DNA of 53,427 nucleotides. Origin: Clostridia bacterium (lineage in GTDB: Bacteria; Bacillota; Clostridia; Oscillospirales; CAG-272). The DNA lies in assembly GCA_017625065.1 (NCBI GenBank), contig JAGALS010000041.1, forward strand, positions 1-53,427, in the 5' to 3' direction. The stretch's first letter is position 1, and each line of letters opens with the position of its first letter. Both the position numbers and the translations under genes were made by a program. Shown in pieces: positions 26,201 through 34,700 of the stretch. A model generated the notes under the pieces. It saw only the letters and a program-made list of their open reading frames with translations, was not told where the DNA came from and searched no databases.

Positions 26201-27945
26201 CAGCTTTGGTCGTGGGTATGCTCGACAAGATCGCATTGCAGACACGCGCTTGTATGCGTCTTATGCTCGGGCGTGGTGCAGTGGAGTGTCGGGTTGCATG
26301 CTTCGCTGTGGATGTGGTGTGCGCCGCAAATCGTCACGTAGCAATCATCGTACGTGTGGGTGTGATCTGCCTCGATCACGCACTTGCCGGGTGCCTTAAA
26401 CGTGATCGCGTAGCGGTTTCTTGTGTAATAGACGTTGACGATGGTCGAGCCGTCACCCTCAACGATCACGTCCTTGTCGGTCAGCATATCGTTGTAGGTG
26501 AAATAGTCGTCCTCGGTGATGTCACTGACCTCATCGATGCGGTCAGCGCCGCTGACAAGAGAGCCGGACATTGCCGAAAGCCCGTCAAGATAGCCCCAGT
26601 ACGTGAAGCCGTTGTCGTTGATGTTTTCCTTCCAGAAAACCATAGTGTACGTGGTCAGCTGCGTGACCCATTTCGCCAGATATTTGAGGTTCGCGTCGGG
26701 CAATTCGATGGTCTTGCCCTCGCCGTTGATGTCATAGGTGGATTTTTGCGCGTCGGTGGGGACTGCATCGCCAAAGGAGATCAGCTCCCAGCCCGAGAAG
26801 ATATATCCGTGTTTTGTGGGGGGATTCGCGCCGACCTCGGTGCCGTATCTTGCGTAAACGGGGTCGGTGCCGTATCCGCCCGCCATTTCAAAGCTGAGCA
26901 GATAGTAGTTTCTGTCGTATCGGATCTCAACAACGGTACTGCCGTCAGCGGCAATGGTGATATCCTTTTCGTAAGCCAAGGGCTTGAAGCCGGGAATATC
27001 CATCGTGAGCGCATCGGGGATCTTGCTACCCGTCAGGCCGTAGCCGTCGGTAATGAAATCGGCGTGAAGGGAATAATCGTCGTCGTTGATGTTTTGCAGA
27101 TGGTGATGGATCTGGAATTTTACGATCGCAGGCTCGTAAATGACGTTGATGGTGACGTTTTCCTGTACGTTTGTTAGCTGAAACTCCACGAACGGTGCGG
27201 GCTCGTAGTTCGCATCAATGCGGCGGAAGGGCTCATAGCCCATAACGGTGGGGCTATCGATCTTTGCCGCAAAATCACTGCCCTTGGCAATGGTCGCGCC
27301 GTAGGGCTCGAAGGCGATGCCGCCGTTGTCAAAGAGATAATTGATGACGATGGAAACCAATTGCGTGGTCGATTCGCTGCCCGTATCGGGCGTTTCGGTT
27401 GCGTCGGTCGTGTCAGCCGTCGCGGTCAGCTTGGTCGCCGTCAGCCTCTTTGTTGCGAACGTCGCCAGCTTGACGTTGCTTGTGTTGGCGCTCTCGGCAC
27501 TCTCGGGCGTGCTGTAGGACAGGATCACCTCCACGGGCTCGCTTTCGTAAAGCGTATCGCCGTTTTGGATGACGTGGCGCAGATAAGCGCGTCCGCTTTC
27601 ATTCAGCATACTGCCCACCAAGGCGTAAGTGACGTCCAATGCCTCGCCGCTTCTGCCCGAAATGTTGACCCATTCCTCGGTGTCGGGGATGCGGATCTGC
27701 CAGGCGCGGGAGTCAAATTCCGCGATCGTGATATGCGCGGTCAGCGTTTCCTTGCCGTCCTCGGCAAGTGTCAGCGAGGAGAGCTCGGCACCGTTGTGCA
27801 AAATGATGATGTCGGCAACGTTCTTGTCTGTTTCAAGCTCTGTCGTTCCCGTGGCGAAGGTGCTGATGGGGAAGATGCCAAGAAGCGTTGCAAGCATTAG
27901 CAAAAAGGCAAGCGATCTTTTCAAAGCGTGCTTTTGTTTTCGCAT
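23263..27945 (-). CDS. Giant adhesin with InlB/MucBP-like repeats and a His/Cys-rich region
   Basis: 1560 residues with signal peptide (1-31, ending STFA). Beta-grasp repeats of InlB B-repeat (Flg_new) type appear several times (GYIFSGWELIS, FVFGGWYTSSGCYDG, YIFQGWFYID, YKFVGWFLDE, each with a later Y-x-AKW). MucBP-like units include YEVRYVDTTGKVLLTKEV and VTYTVNYLESGTNKVLY. Residues about 525-725 carry about ten units of the form HTH-x3-CY-x2-CG, a His/Cys-rich stretch likely to bind metal. The last about 110 residues look like a Cna-B/SpaA-type prealbumin-like domain (FIYRIQG, LAVGNYRITELTDW). There is no transmembrane tail and no sortase signal, so it is probably held by the TasA-like fibres. 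Its ATG overlaps the stop of the preceding TasA-like gene (TAATG) and has AAAGGAGGTG 7 bases upstream. Confidence 0.9.
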   Translation of the reverse strand: MRKQKHALKRSLAFLLMLATLLGIFPISTFATGTTELETDKNVADIIILHNGAELSSLTLAEDGKETLTAHITIAEFDSRAWQIRIPDTEEWVNISGRSGEALDVTYALVGSMLNESGRAYLRHVIQNGDTLYESEPVEVILSYSTPESAESANTSNVKLATFATKRLTATKLTATADTTDATETPDTGSESTTQLVSIVINYLFDNGGIAFEPYGATIAKGSDFAAKIDSPTVMGYEPFRRIDANYEPAPFVEFQLTNVQENVTINVIYEPAIVKFQIHHHLQNINDDDYSLHADFITDGYGLTGSKIPDALTMDIPGFKPLAYEKDITIAADGSTVVEIRYDRNYYLLSFEMAGGYGTDPVYARYGTEVGANPPTKHGYIFSGWELISFGDAVPTDAQKSTYDINGEGKTIELPDANLKYLAKWVTQLTTYTMVFWKENINDNGFTYWGYLDGLSAMSGSLVSGADRIDEVSDITEDDYFTYNDMLTDKDVIVEGDGSTIVNVYYTRNRYAITFKAPGKCVIEADHTHTYDDCYVTICGAHHIHSEACNPTLHCTTPEHKTHTSACLQCDLVEHTHDQSCYCGNEEHTHTVSCWTNVGNKQNSKPNGAPNDPKDGQVFVFRRNFISYYYIYIKGSWYRFNGSASSGTIVDPSCDYGEEHTHSTDCIECGFAAEHTHAGACYTDTLHTHNEDCYTYSCGDKEHIHTDACYLLNCGMPTGHTHSTNCNSASRSNTVKIVYAKYQADLHDIWPITDDNGVTYDSGERWEPSGSTYYSAVLVYIANMPADDFTLTLNTASYNPYTMNYYLEVLPGESYTHSYGGKNYVLYTTVKASYNYITKAEDFFDIHGYAQGSSDPSFSSNGQISISGSNKNVNFYYNRIVDHKLEFSSNGSVLTEKTQTGIMYGAPIAEYKFTPSYPTNLEQGAFVFGGWYTSSGCYDGTEVDWSTATMEAGDMLLYAKWEPIVHSLEIYTKYENGEYVGKIGDTQLVTHNHFAHAPATNPENGQYIFQGWFYIDKEDGEEKAFVFTGIPVDQDMKIYAKWGSDVSVKYTIYYVLQKDKTPIADPTQGAGLAGHNKTFHAKVEGELYTSYQSGYYPLTSSHTITMSAEVEEHVFTFEYVFVESMPYEVRYVDTTGKVLLTKEVKDNNLSVVTETFVKMDGKMPDAYQKRLVLSAKGTDADGNGILDNNVITFVYEEDEDHAYYKVVHYIRNIADDGYREYRSEEQKGKIKEAYTFTPITLAGFAFNAEKALLNGQKATVTNGTITATLGKDGMLVELYYDRVNVTYTVNYLESGTNKVLYEAKTATGLYGAQVVEQAIGLTHLGYTLENDAIKQLHLSFNTDLNVIDFYYKESTYALKYTIVGAAEGGNLTQTSENVFAVSTKKANGSAPILYKGYKFVGWFLDEACSKPVPAEWVDVDGKLTPDQDNGGELWLSNRTFYAKIEPNVTSMTISTYGASNIDAGQVFIYRIQGTSESVNHIDFTVTVTGNSTVTISDLAVGNYRITELTDWSYRYSVVNAEKDISLSVDPAKNTVSFSHVRSFTQWLDSNHSITNIFSK

Positions 27946-28559
27946 TACGAGACACCTCCTTTACTACGAGGTGCCGACCAGTTCTGCGCCTCAATGGCGC
28001 TTGAACCGTTGTTGCTTGACTGAACGACCTGAATAAAGACAGTAAATTTAATGGTGCTGTCCTTATAAAGGTTGCCCATGCTCTCGCTGAATTTCACCTT
28101 GGTCATCAAGGGGGGAGCCTCCTGACCTTCGGTCAGTGCGGCATTATAATAGTAGTAGCCGTCTGTATGAAGCGTCCAATTCGCTTCATCTATATTATAG
28201 CTCACCAGAGAGGTGTCTATTTCAGTCTCTCTGCCGCGGGCGTTGTTTGCAAGTGTAATTTCAGGGGTCAGCTTGACGCGCACGTACATCGGCATATCGC
28301 CGGTGTTGCGCGCGGTGACGGTCTTTTTGATCTCATAGCCGGGGAATATCCGAATGGCCGTACCCGGGGCGACCGCCACGTCGCTTCCATAGGGGTAGGT
28401 GACGTCCAGCAGCTCGACCGAGGTCGTGCCCGTTGCGATCGTGTTATAACGGCTATTGCTATTATCGGTAAAGTATGCAAGGGTACTGCACACAAAGGTC
28501 AAAACGGTCAGGATCATCACAACGCAGGTCGCGACGATCTTTTTCTTTGTAGCGGTCAT
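27945..28559 (-). CDS. TasA/CalY-like fibre protein 4
   Basis: 204 residues with the SipW-type signal: a hydrophobic segment ending STLAYFTDNSNSRYNTIATG, then a beta-rich body with VTARNTGDMPMYVRVKLTP, a camelysin/TasA hallmark (unstructured partner strand replaced by NTGD-x-P-x-YVR). AAAGGAGGTAGG precedes the ATG by a few bases. The stop overlaps the adhesin start by one base, so expression of the two is translationally linked; this protein may be the adhesin's direct partner. Confidence 0.9.
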   Translation of the reverse strand: MTATKKKIVATCVVMILTVLTFVCSTLAYFTDNSNSRYNTIATGTTSVELLDVTYPYGSDVAVAPGTAIRIFPGYEIKKTVTARNTGDMPMYVRVKLTPEITLANNARGRETEIDTSLVSYNIDEANWTLHTDGYYYYNAALTEGQEAPPLMTKVKFSESMGNLYKDSTIKFTVFIQVVQSSNNGSSAIEAQNWSAPRSKGGVS

Positions 28560-28610
28560 TGGTCCTACCTCCTTTCTGAAAGCGTTCGGTTTTTATTTGA
28601 TGCTTTGGGT

Positions 28611-29384
28611 TTATTGCGTTAATTTTCCGAAATGATCGGGGAATGCGCGGGTCATTGCAAAGTATACGTTTTCAAAGCCAAAGGTCTGTACGGCAAAGGC
28701 CTGTACGGTGATCTCAAGCCCTTCCAGCTCCTGCATTTGCTCGGTGCCGAAGTCGGAGAATATCGTCATGGTGTCAAAAAGAACGATCTTTTCGTCCTTT
28801 TCGCACTGATCGAGAAGAAAGATGTAAAATTCATAAACGCCGTTTGCGGCATCGGGCACCTGCACCATCGCAAAGTTGTCGTTGTAGTAAGCATTTTCAA
28901 AGTTTTTCCATTTGCCGACGTGGACGACCTCGCCAAGCAGACCGCCCGTGAGCAACAGCTCGATGTCAATGTACTCGCTGTTTTCAAAGCCGTAAAGCTT
29001 GTTGATATCACCGTTGCCGTCGGTAATGATGATCTTGGCGGCGATATAGGCCGGATCGTCACCCGTGTTTTGGATGGTGGGATCCTTGTGAATGACCTTG
29101 CCGGGATAGAGCATACCGTAATTATGCTCGGCCTTTTCCACGGAATCAAGGGCAACGCCGTGTACGCGCGGCTGATCGGGGTCCTCAATAAGATTTCCCG
29201 TGCCGTCGTCCTTGACCGCCGCTTCGGTCAGATCGATGTAAACGTTGCCCGCGGTGAAGACGTTGGTGATCTCGCGGTCATCGGTGAAGTATGCCAACGT
29301 ACCGCCCGCCGCGGCGATCATGGCGACAGAAAGCACCAGAACGATGGCAACGATATGCAATTTTTTCAGTTTGATTCGTTTCAT
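28611..29384 (-). CDS. TasA/CalY-like fibre protein 3
   Basis: 257 residues. The signal ends GGTLAYFTDDREITNVFTAGNV, an exact family pattern. The body has a large insertion (about residues 60-95 with HNYGMLYPGKVIHKDPTIQN, then NTGDDPAYIAAKI), like true TasA rather than short camelysins. The C-terminus contains LEGLEITVQAFAVQTFGF, the last strand of the fold. The ATG lies 6 bases after the preceding stop, with GGGAG overlapping that gene's end. It is a predicted secreted fibre subunit cleaved by the operon's SipW-like peptidase. Confidence 0.92.
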   Translation of the reverse strand: MKRIKLKKLHIVAIVLVLSVAMIAAAGGTLAYFTDDREITNVFTAGNVYIDLTEAAVKDDGTGNLIEDPDQPRVHGVALDSVEKAEHNYGMLYPGKVIHKDPTIQNTGDDPAYIAAKIIITDGNGDINKLYGFENSEYIDIELLLTGGLLGEVVHVGKWKNFENAYYNDNFAMVQVPDAANGVYEFYIFLLDQCEKDEKIVLFDTMTIFSDFGTEQMQELEGLEITVQAFAVQTFGFENVYFAMTRAFPDHFGKLTQ

Positions 29385-29390
29385 TGTTCG

Positions 29391-29945
29391 TTAACTCCCA
29401 TATTCAGCCATAAGGTTGTACCAGCCGTCGGACGGGGATTCGATCCCCAGCGTCTGGATAGCGTAGGCGGTGATCTTCATTTGAGGTAAGGCGGTCGTGT
29501 TGATCGCCAGCATTTTTTCTTTCGTGAGATTTGCTTTGATTGTCATTTGGTCGTTTTGCAGCACGGCGTAGTGCTTATCCACCGCGGAATGCTCGACCTT
29601 GCGGTAATAAACACCGTCAAAGCCGCCAAGCAGGGTCCATCCGTCGGCAAGCGCGTAGGTCACGTAATCGTCAAGCCCGTTCTGGCGGTCCAGCTTTACG
29701 TACACATAACATTCCTCACTGCCGCCCTTGACGGTGACCAGCGGATCCTTTGTGACCGTGGTGCCGGGGATCATATCATATTCCGCCCCGGTGGTCTCGG
29801 TCAGTGTCAGCGCCACGTTACCAACGGTAAAGGTATTTTCAACAGGCCCCGAGACCGAAATGAAATATGCAATTGTAGAACCAACGCCAACGGCGAGAAT
29901 GCAGATCACCGCGATGACGGTGAGCATGAGCTTTTTATGTTTCAT
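29391..29945 (-). CDS. TasA/CalY-like fibre protein 2
   Basis: 184 residues, signal ending STIAYFISVSGPVENTFTVG, then LTLTETTGAEYDMIPGTTVTKDP and a final strand MKITAYAIQTLGIE. It is a compact version of the same Ig-like fold. GGGAGG is 11 bases from the ATG. It has one Cys in the mature part, unlike the cysteine-free classical TasA. Confidence 0.92.
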   Translation of the reverse strand: MKHKKLMLTVIAVICILAVGVGSTIAYFISVSGPVENTFTVGNVALTLTETTGAEYDMIPGTTVTKDPLVTVKGGSEECYVYVKLDRQNGLDDYVTYALADGWTLLGGFDGVYYRKVEHSAVDKHYAVLQNDQMTIKANLTKEKMLAINTTALPQMKITAYAIQTLGIESPSDGWYNLMAEYGS

Positions 29946-29991
29946 TGCGCTCGGGGCCTCCCTTCGTAGATTTTAAGCTCGCGGATCGCGA

Positions 29992-30759
29992 TCAGTTTGC
30001 AGCAGTCTCGATGAAAGGATCCTGCTCAAGAACGGCGGCCCATGCCTTTTGAACAGCAGTAAGGCCTCCCACGGTACCGGCGGGATCATCACTAAAGGCT
30101 TCGCTCTGAATGCCGACGGCTTTGAGGGTTACTTTCGCAGATTCGTACAGTCCAAAGTTTGAATTTTTTTCCGCGTTTTCGTCGACGTGGAACGCAGTGA
30201 AGATCTTGATCTCATCCGTTTCAGCGAGCTCTTTTACGCCTTCAGGCTTGAGCTTTGCATTTGTGCCGCATACGGTAATGGCTTTATTGGGGTCGTTTTC
30301 GTTGGTCTGATCGGTACCACAGTAGACCCATACACAGGAATAGGTGTTGAGATCCTCTTTGAAGATCGCCCATCCGTTTGCTTTCATCTGCTCAGCCATC
30401 GTGGGTTTGTCTTTTGCCTCGATGTCAACAATTTGGTTTGTGGTCACAAGGAAAAGGTAGCAGGACTCAGTCGAGGGATCTACGGTGATGGTAGGATCCT
30501 TGGTATAGGAATGGCCGGGCATTAAGTGATAGCTGTTGGTGTCGGTTTTTGTTGTGTTGCCTGCGCTATCTTTCACAGGATTGCCCTGGTTGTCGACCTT
30601 GGTTTCGCGCAGCAAAAGCTTCACATTACCGACGGTGAACACGTTGGATACGTAGGATGAATGGATCATATAGGCGACGGTGCCGGCGATGGATGCCGTT
30701 GCGATCGCGACCGCTGCAAGGATCACACACAAAACGATTAAAAGCTTCTTCTTTTTCAT
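29992..30759 (-). CDS. TasA/CalY-like fibre protein 1
   Basis: 255 residues, first TasA-like gene after the peptidase. The signal ends GTVAYMIHSSYVSNVFTVGNV. The body has YHLMPGHSYTKDPTITVDP and the closing strand KVTLKAVGIQSEAF. AAGGAGG sits 8 bases before the ATG. By its first position next to the peptidase it may be the major subunit, though expression cannot be judged from sequence. Confidence 0.92.
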   Translation of the reverse strand: MKKKKLLIVLCVILAAVAIATASIAGTVAYMIHSSYVSNVFTVGNVKLLLRETKVDNQGNPVKDSAGNTTKTDTNSYHLMPGHSYTKDPTITVDPSTESCYLFLVTTNQIVDIEAKDKPTMAEQMKANGWAIFKEDLNTYSCVWVYCGTDQTNENDPNKAITVCGTNAKLKPEGVKELAETDEIKIFTAFHVDENAEKNSNFGLYESAKVTLKAVGIQSEAFSDDPAGTVGGLTAVQKAWAAVLEQDPFIETAAN

Positions 30760-30812
30760 TTTTCAATTCCTCCTTAAAAGAATGATTGATTTTTATTTTT
30801 GGAGCCGTTAGG

Positions 30813-31406
30813 CTATTCCACTTTGTTTTCGGGCGGAGCGCCGCCTAGCTGTTCGGGTGGGTTTTCATCGCCCGTGAGAGGGTCGTCGTCCTTCTTTGTG
30901 AGCGGCGCAGGCTCGTCCAGCTTGTCGATCAGATCGGGCAGGAAGGTCAGCAGCACGATCACCACGCAGATGCCGATCGAAAGGTAGCTCGTCGGCGGTG
31001 TTTGTATGAAGTGCGCGAGATATCCAAGCAAGGGGATGGTAAACACGGGCTTGCCCAACACGTTTTTTGCGTTCACGGGCGTGCCGTCCTCGGTATTGTT
31101 GTTATCGCCCTTGGTCTTGAAGCGGATGTCGCTTGGATCCTCCTCATTTTCGATGATGTCCACGATGCGGTGCGTGACGACCGTGCCGCCCTCGATCACG
31201 TAGGTCAGGGGATCGCCCACCTTTAAGTCCTTCGGGTCAGCCTTTTTCACGTAAATGAGTGAGCCCACGTGGTAGGTCGGCTCCATCGAGCCGGACAGCA
31301 CCGTGTAAGGCGTAATGCCGAACAACCGCACGCCCACCAAAGCCACTGCAAGAAGCAACACGATCACAAGCAGTGAGGTGGTCAATATGCTGAAAAATTT
31401 TTTCAA
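30813..31406 (-). CDS. sipW: SipW-like (ER-type) signal peptidase I
   Basis: 197 residues. SipW-type peptidases use a Ser/His pair, like the eukaryotic ER enzyme, and process TasA-like preproteins. Seen here: an N-terminal transmembrane helix (residues 11-29), the catalytic serine in SGSMEPT (Ser40), VVTHRIV with His79 in place of the Lys of ordinary bacterial signal peptidases, and FKTKGDNN later. A second transmembrane helix near residue 155 leads to a cytoplasmic tail of acidic and Pro residues. I set the start at the TTG at 31406, where LKKFFSILT begins; AAAGGAG is 12 bases upstream. It opens the operon and is followed by its likely substrates. Confidence 0.93.
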   Translation of the reverse strand: MKKFFSILTTSLLVIVLLLAVALVGVRLFGITPYTVLSGSMEPTYHVGSLIYVKKADPKDLKVGDPLTYVIEGGTVVTHRIVDIIENEEDPSDIRFKTKGDNNNTEDGTPVNAKNVLGKPVFTIPLLGYLAHFIQTPPTSYLSIGICVVIVLLTFLPDLIDKLDEPAPLTKKDDDPLTGDENPPEQLGGAPPENKVE

Positions 31407-31476
31407 TACTTCGCACGGCTCCTTTCGCGTGTACGCGTGCGTCACGCGCGCGTTAATAATAAAGATGGTTAATTGT

Positions 31477-31505
31477 ATTATACCACCATCCTCACTGTTT
31501 GTCAA
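31477..31505 (-). promoter_or_regulatory. Consensus promoter of the sipW-tasA operon
   Basis: On the minus strand TTGACA (31505-31500), exactly 17 bases, and TATAAT (31482-31477) match the sigma-A consensus at all 12 positions. The leader to the TTG start is about 65 bases. Confidence 0.9.
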
Positions 31506-31560
31506 TGCTTTTTCGGGATCACGATTTTAAAATTCCGGTGAACAGATCATACCGCCGGGC

Positions 31561-31598
31561 GGCATAAAAAAGCGGTCTGCCACAATGGCAGACCGCTT
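31561..31598 (-). terminator. Terminator of the SPFH-YidD operon
   Basis: A 13-bp stem (31570-31582 with 31586-31598); on the minus strand it is followed by a T run (31570-31566 region). Confidence 0.88.
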
Positions 31599-31607
31599 GG
31601 GGGTATC

Positions 31608-31678
31608 CCGTGCTGCTTCCCTCAAAGCAGCACGGAAAGGAAGGGCTGAACGGCTGCGGATAGGCCTATCCGCAGCCG
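31608..31678. repeat. Two further inverted repeats
   Basis: A hairpin around 31608-31634 (CGTGCTGCTT with AAGCAGCACG) and a perfect 28-bp palindrome at 31651-31678 (left half CGGCTGCGGATAGG). The palindrome is followed by TTTTT on the plus strand and lies between the terminator and the 3' end of the large broken gene. Confidence 0.8.
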
Positions 31679-31718
31679 AATTTTTACTTGCAGTGATTCT
31701 GACAGTTCTGTCAGCCTT

Positions 31719-34700
31719 TTATCTGGATACCGTAAAGGAGAAGGTATCAGAGGAGCTGCCTGCAAACACCTCGATGTAATAGGTGGTGCTCGACGAAAGA
31801 TTATAGCTCAGATCGAAGTGTCCGCTGTTTGTGTCAGAAGCAAGCGCCGAGCTAGAAGACGAGGAATAGATCCGGATATCGGGGTCAGAGGCAGATCCGG
31901 AGCTGGAGAACGTGTAAAAACCGGTAGAGGTGGGGGTGAACTTGTAATATTTCGGGGACGAGGAGGTCGCTCCGCTCACGGTGTAGCTGCTACCCGTGGA
32001 GAGTGTGGGCAGCTTGGACATTTTGAAGCTAAAGGAGCTGGAGGAGCTGTCACAGGCGACCTTGATATAGTAGGTCGTGCCGGAGGAGAGGGAGAAGGTG
32101 GTTGCAAAATTGCCACCGCCGGTGTTGGAGTAGATATAGGAAGAGCTGTCGGGAGAAGAGTAAATGTAAAGGTCGGGATCTGCGCTACCGAAGCTTTCGA
32201 AGTAATAAATGTCGGTGGTAGAGGGGGTGAACTTGTAATAAGCCTCACCGGTCGCATTGTAGGTGTAGTCCAGATCTGCGTTGATGGCGCTCTTCATGGT
32301 CTTGCCGTTCCCTGCGGAGGTTCCCGAAAACTCGTAGTAGATCGAGCGGGAATAGTCGCTGCCGCCGCTGACGTACAGAATGTAGGTCTCACCTGCGGTG
32401 AGCTCAGTCTCGATGATCCATTGAGGGTAATAGCTGGAGGAGCTTTTGACGGGGGAGGAGTACTCGATGGTGTTGTGATCCTCATCATACAGAGTTGCGC
32501 TGAAGGATGCGTAGGAGCTGCTGGTGCTGCCGGTGATGGAGTAATAGCCGGTCTTGCTGGGATTGATCTCGTAGTAGCAATCGTAGTCGTCGTTATCCAC
32601 ATATTCCGTGCTGTCTTCATAAAGGGGAAGTGCGTTTTTGAAGCTGGAGCCCTTCCAAGGAGCGCTTGCAAGGATGGTGATGGCCATCACGATGGATAGG
32701 ATGGCGGCAAGCACGTAAAACACAGCTAACAGCTTCCGTCCGCTTATTTTTTTGTTACGCATGAAGGGGAGAACGCCGTCCAGAACGCCAAAGCAGAGAG
32801 CGCCCATGGCGACACAGCCTACGGCGATCAGGAAGCGGAGCACGACACCTACGGGCACGCGAGGCAGCACGGCTGCAAAAACGGCACACAGGACCGCGCC
32901 GATGAAAAGCAGAAGGGAGATGGGCGTGATAGAGCCTCTTGTTCTCTGCTTCGGGGCCTTGGTGACAACGGTGTCGTTATTGCTCTTTTTGCCAAGCAAA
33001 AGCTTGCCAATGGCGGTGTTTTGCAGATTGGCAGCAACGTTCTGCGTTGCGGCAGCGGTGTTGGAACCAACCTTTGCCACGTTACGGCGCTTGTAAGCGC
33101 GGATGATGGGATCTTCCTTGTAAATGATGTTCTCGGTGACGTTCTTGCCAAGGCAGCCCTTCTTGAAGGTGGTCGTGCCGTGAGGACGGTTGAGTGTAAG
33201 GATCAGCGTGCTCTCGTCGGTCTCCTTGGACATCGTGAAGAACTTGTGCAGACGGCGGGTCTCGTAATGAGAGGTCTCGTCCTTCTTCTTGCTGGCGGGG
33301 ATGGTGACCTTGTAGCGCATATTTTCGTATCTGGAGTAGTAGAGCTTGTTCTCGTCGTAATCCAGCATTTTGTCGATGTCGAAGACCAGCTTGCGGATGT
33401 TGTGGCCGTTCAGATCCATCTTGTACAGGGACTTGGAGATGCGGTCGTCCTCAACGTTTTCGCGACGCACGTAGTAGATGCAGTCGTTTGCGATGATGAT
33501 GCTGGCCTTGATATTGCCGTTGACGATATCAAGATCGGTGGCAACGGTGCGGTTTTCCTTACCGTCGGGACGGACGATGTGCAGGTTATCCCACGCATCC
33601 AGATAGTACAGATAATCCTCGGTGATCTTGACGAAGCACTTGAACTGCGCGCAAAGGAAGATGCGCTCCTTGCCGTCGGCGCTGAGCTTGAACAGAGCCG
33701 CGTTGCGACCGGAGCCTCTCTTGATATAGAGCCAATCGCCGCGCGTTTCCACGATGTTGTCCACGTGCTGCAGGATCTCCATGCGCTCGGTGCCGTCAAG
33801 GGTGTTACGCATCAACGGGCAGAAGTCGTCGTTACCGACGGTGTAGTATACATAATTCTTCAGCGTGCAGCGGTAATCCAGCGCATTCTGCTCGATCAGG
33901 GTATCGGTGCCCGCCTTCATATCGTATACGCGAAGGTCGTTATTGTAGTCGTTGGGGGTCCAGACCGAGTAGATGATCTTGCCGTCCACAACGTTGTGGA
34001 TCTTGCAGCCCTCGTTGAGCACGCGGGAGTTTTCGCCGGTGTTGACGTTGCAGACCATCAGATGCGTCTTGACCTTGGGCTTTTCCTCGCCCTCCTTCAC
34101 GCGCTTCTTGGCGGTCTCCTCTGCCTGGATGTAGAACAGGGAATCGTCATAGTAATCGGCAATGTCCACCATAGCATCCACAAAGGTGGAGGTGGCATTG
34201 TTCTTGAGGTCGATGGCGATGACGGAGAAGTTATTGTTGCGCTGTACGACCTCCGGTTCGGGCTGACCCTTGAACAGGGCGGTCAGACAGCCGACCTTTT
34301 CCTGCATCTTGCGGATGGGCAGCTTCTTTTTGAAGAACATCACGTTTCCGGCACGGTTGAGGCGAACGTCATAATCGCCCTTCGTGACACGGTAATGCGC
34401 AAGAGGAGATTTGTCCAGGCACTCCTCGGTGTTGGTGGCAAAGTTGTAGCAATACAAGCCGTCGCAGTTGGTGAAGCGGGGCGTGTCGGTGCTCGTGGTC
34501 TTCTTGGAGCCGCAGCCCTTCTTGGTCTCCTCCGTGTAAACACGGGAGGTGACGCGCTTGAAGTAGTACAAACGAGAGCCGTATCCGGTCAGGACCTGAT
34601 CGATACCCATTACGATGGGTGTCTTGGCAGGCTCGCCGTCAACGATCTCATACAGGGCAAGCGACTGTGCCTGTGCCTGCTCCTCGGGATCGGGAGCATC

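Noticed and set aside
24175..27177. Long plus-strand open frames opposite the adhesin
   Set aside because: They lack ribosome sites and mirror the adhesin's codon bias; the minus strand has the signal peptide, repeats and coupled start.
31407..31505. Longer N-terminus for the SipW-like peptidase
   Set aside because: The added codons run through the -10 and -35 boxes of the operon promoter.
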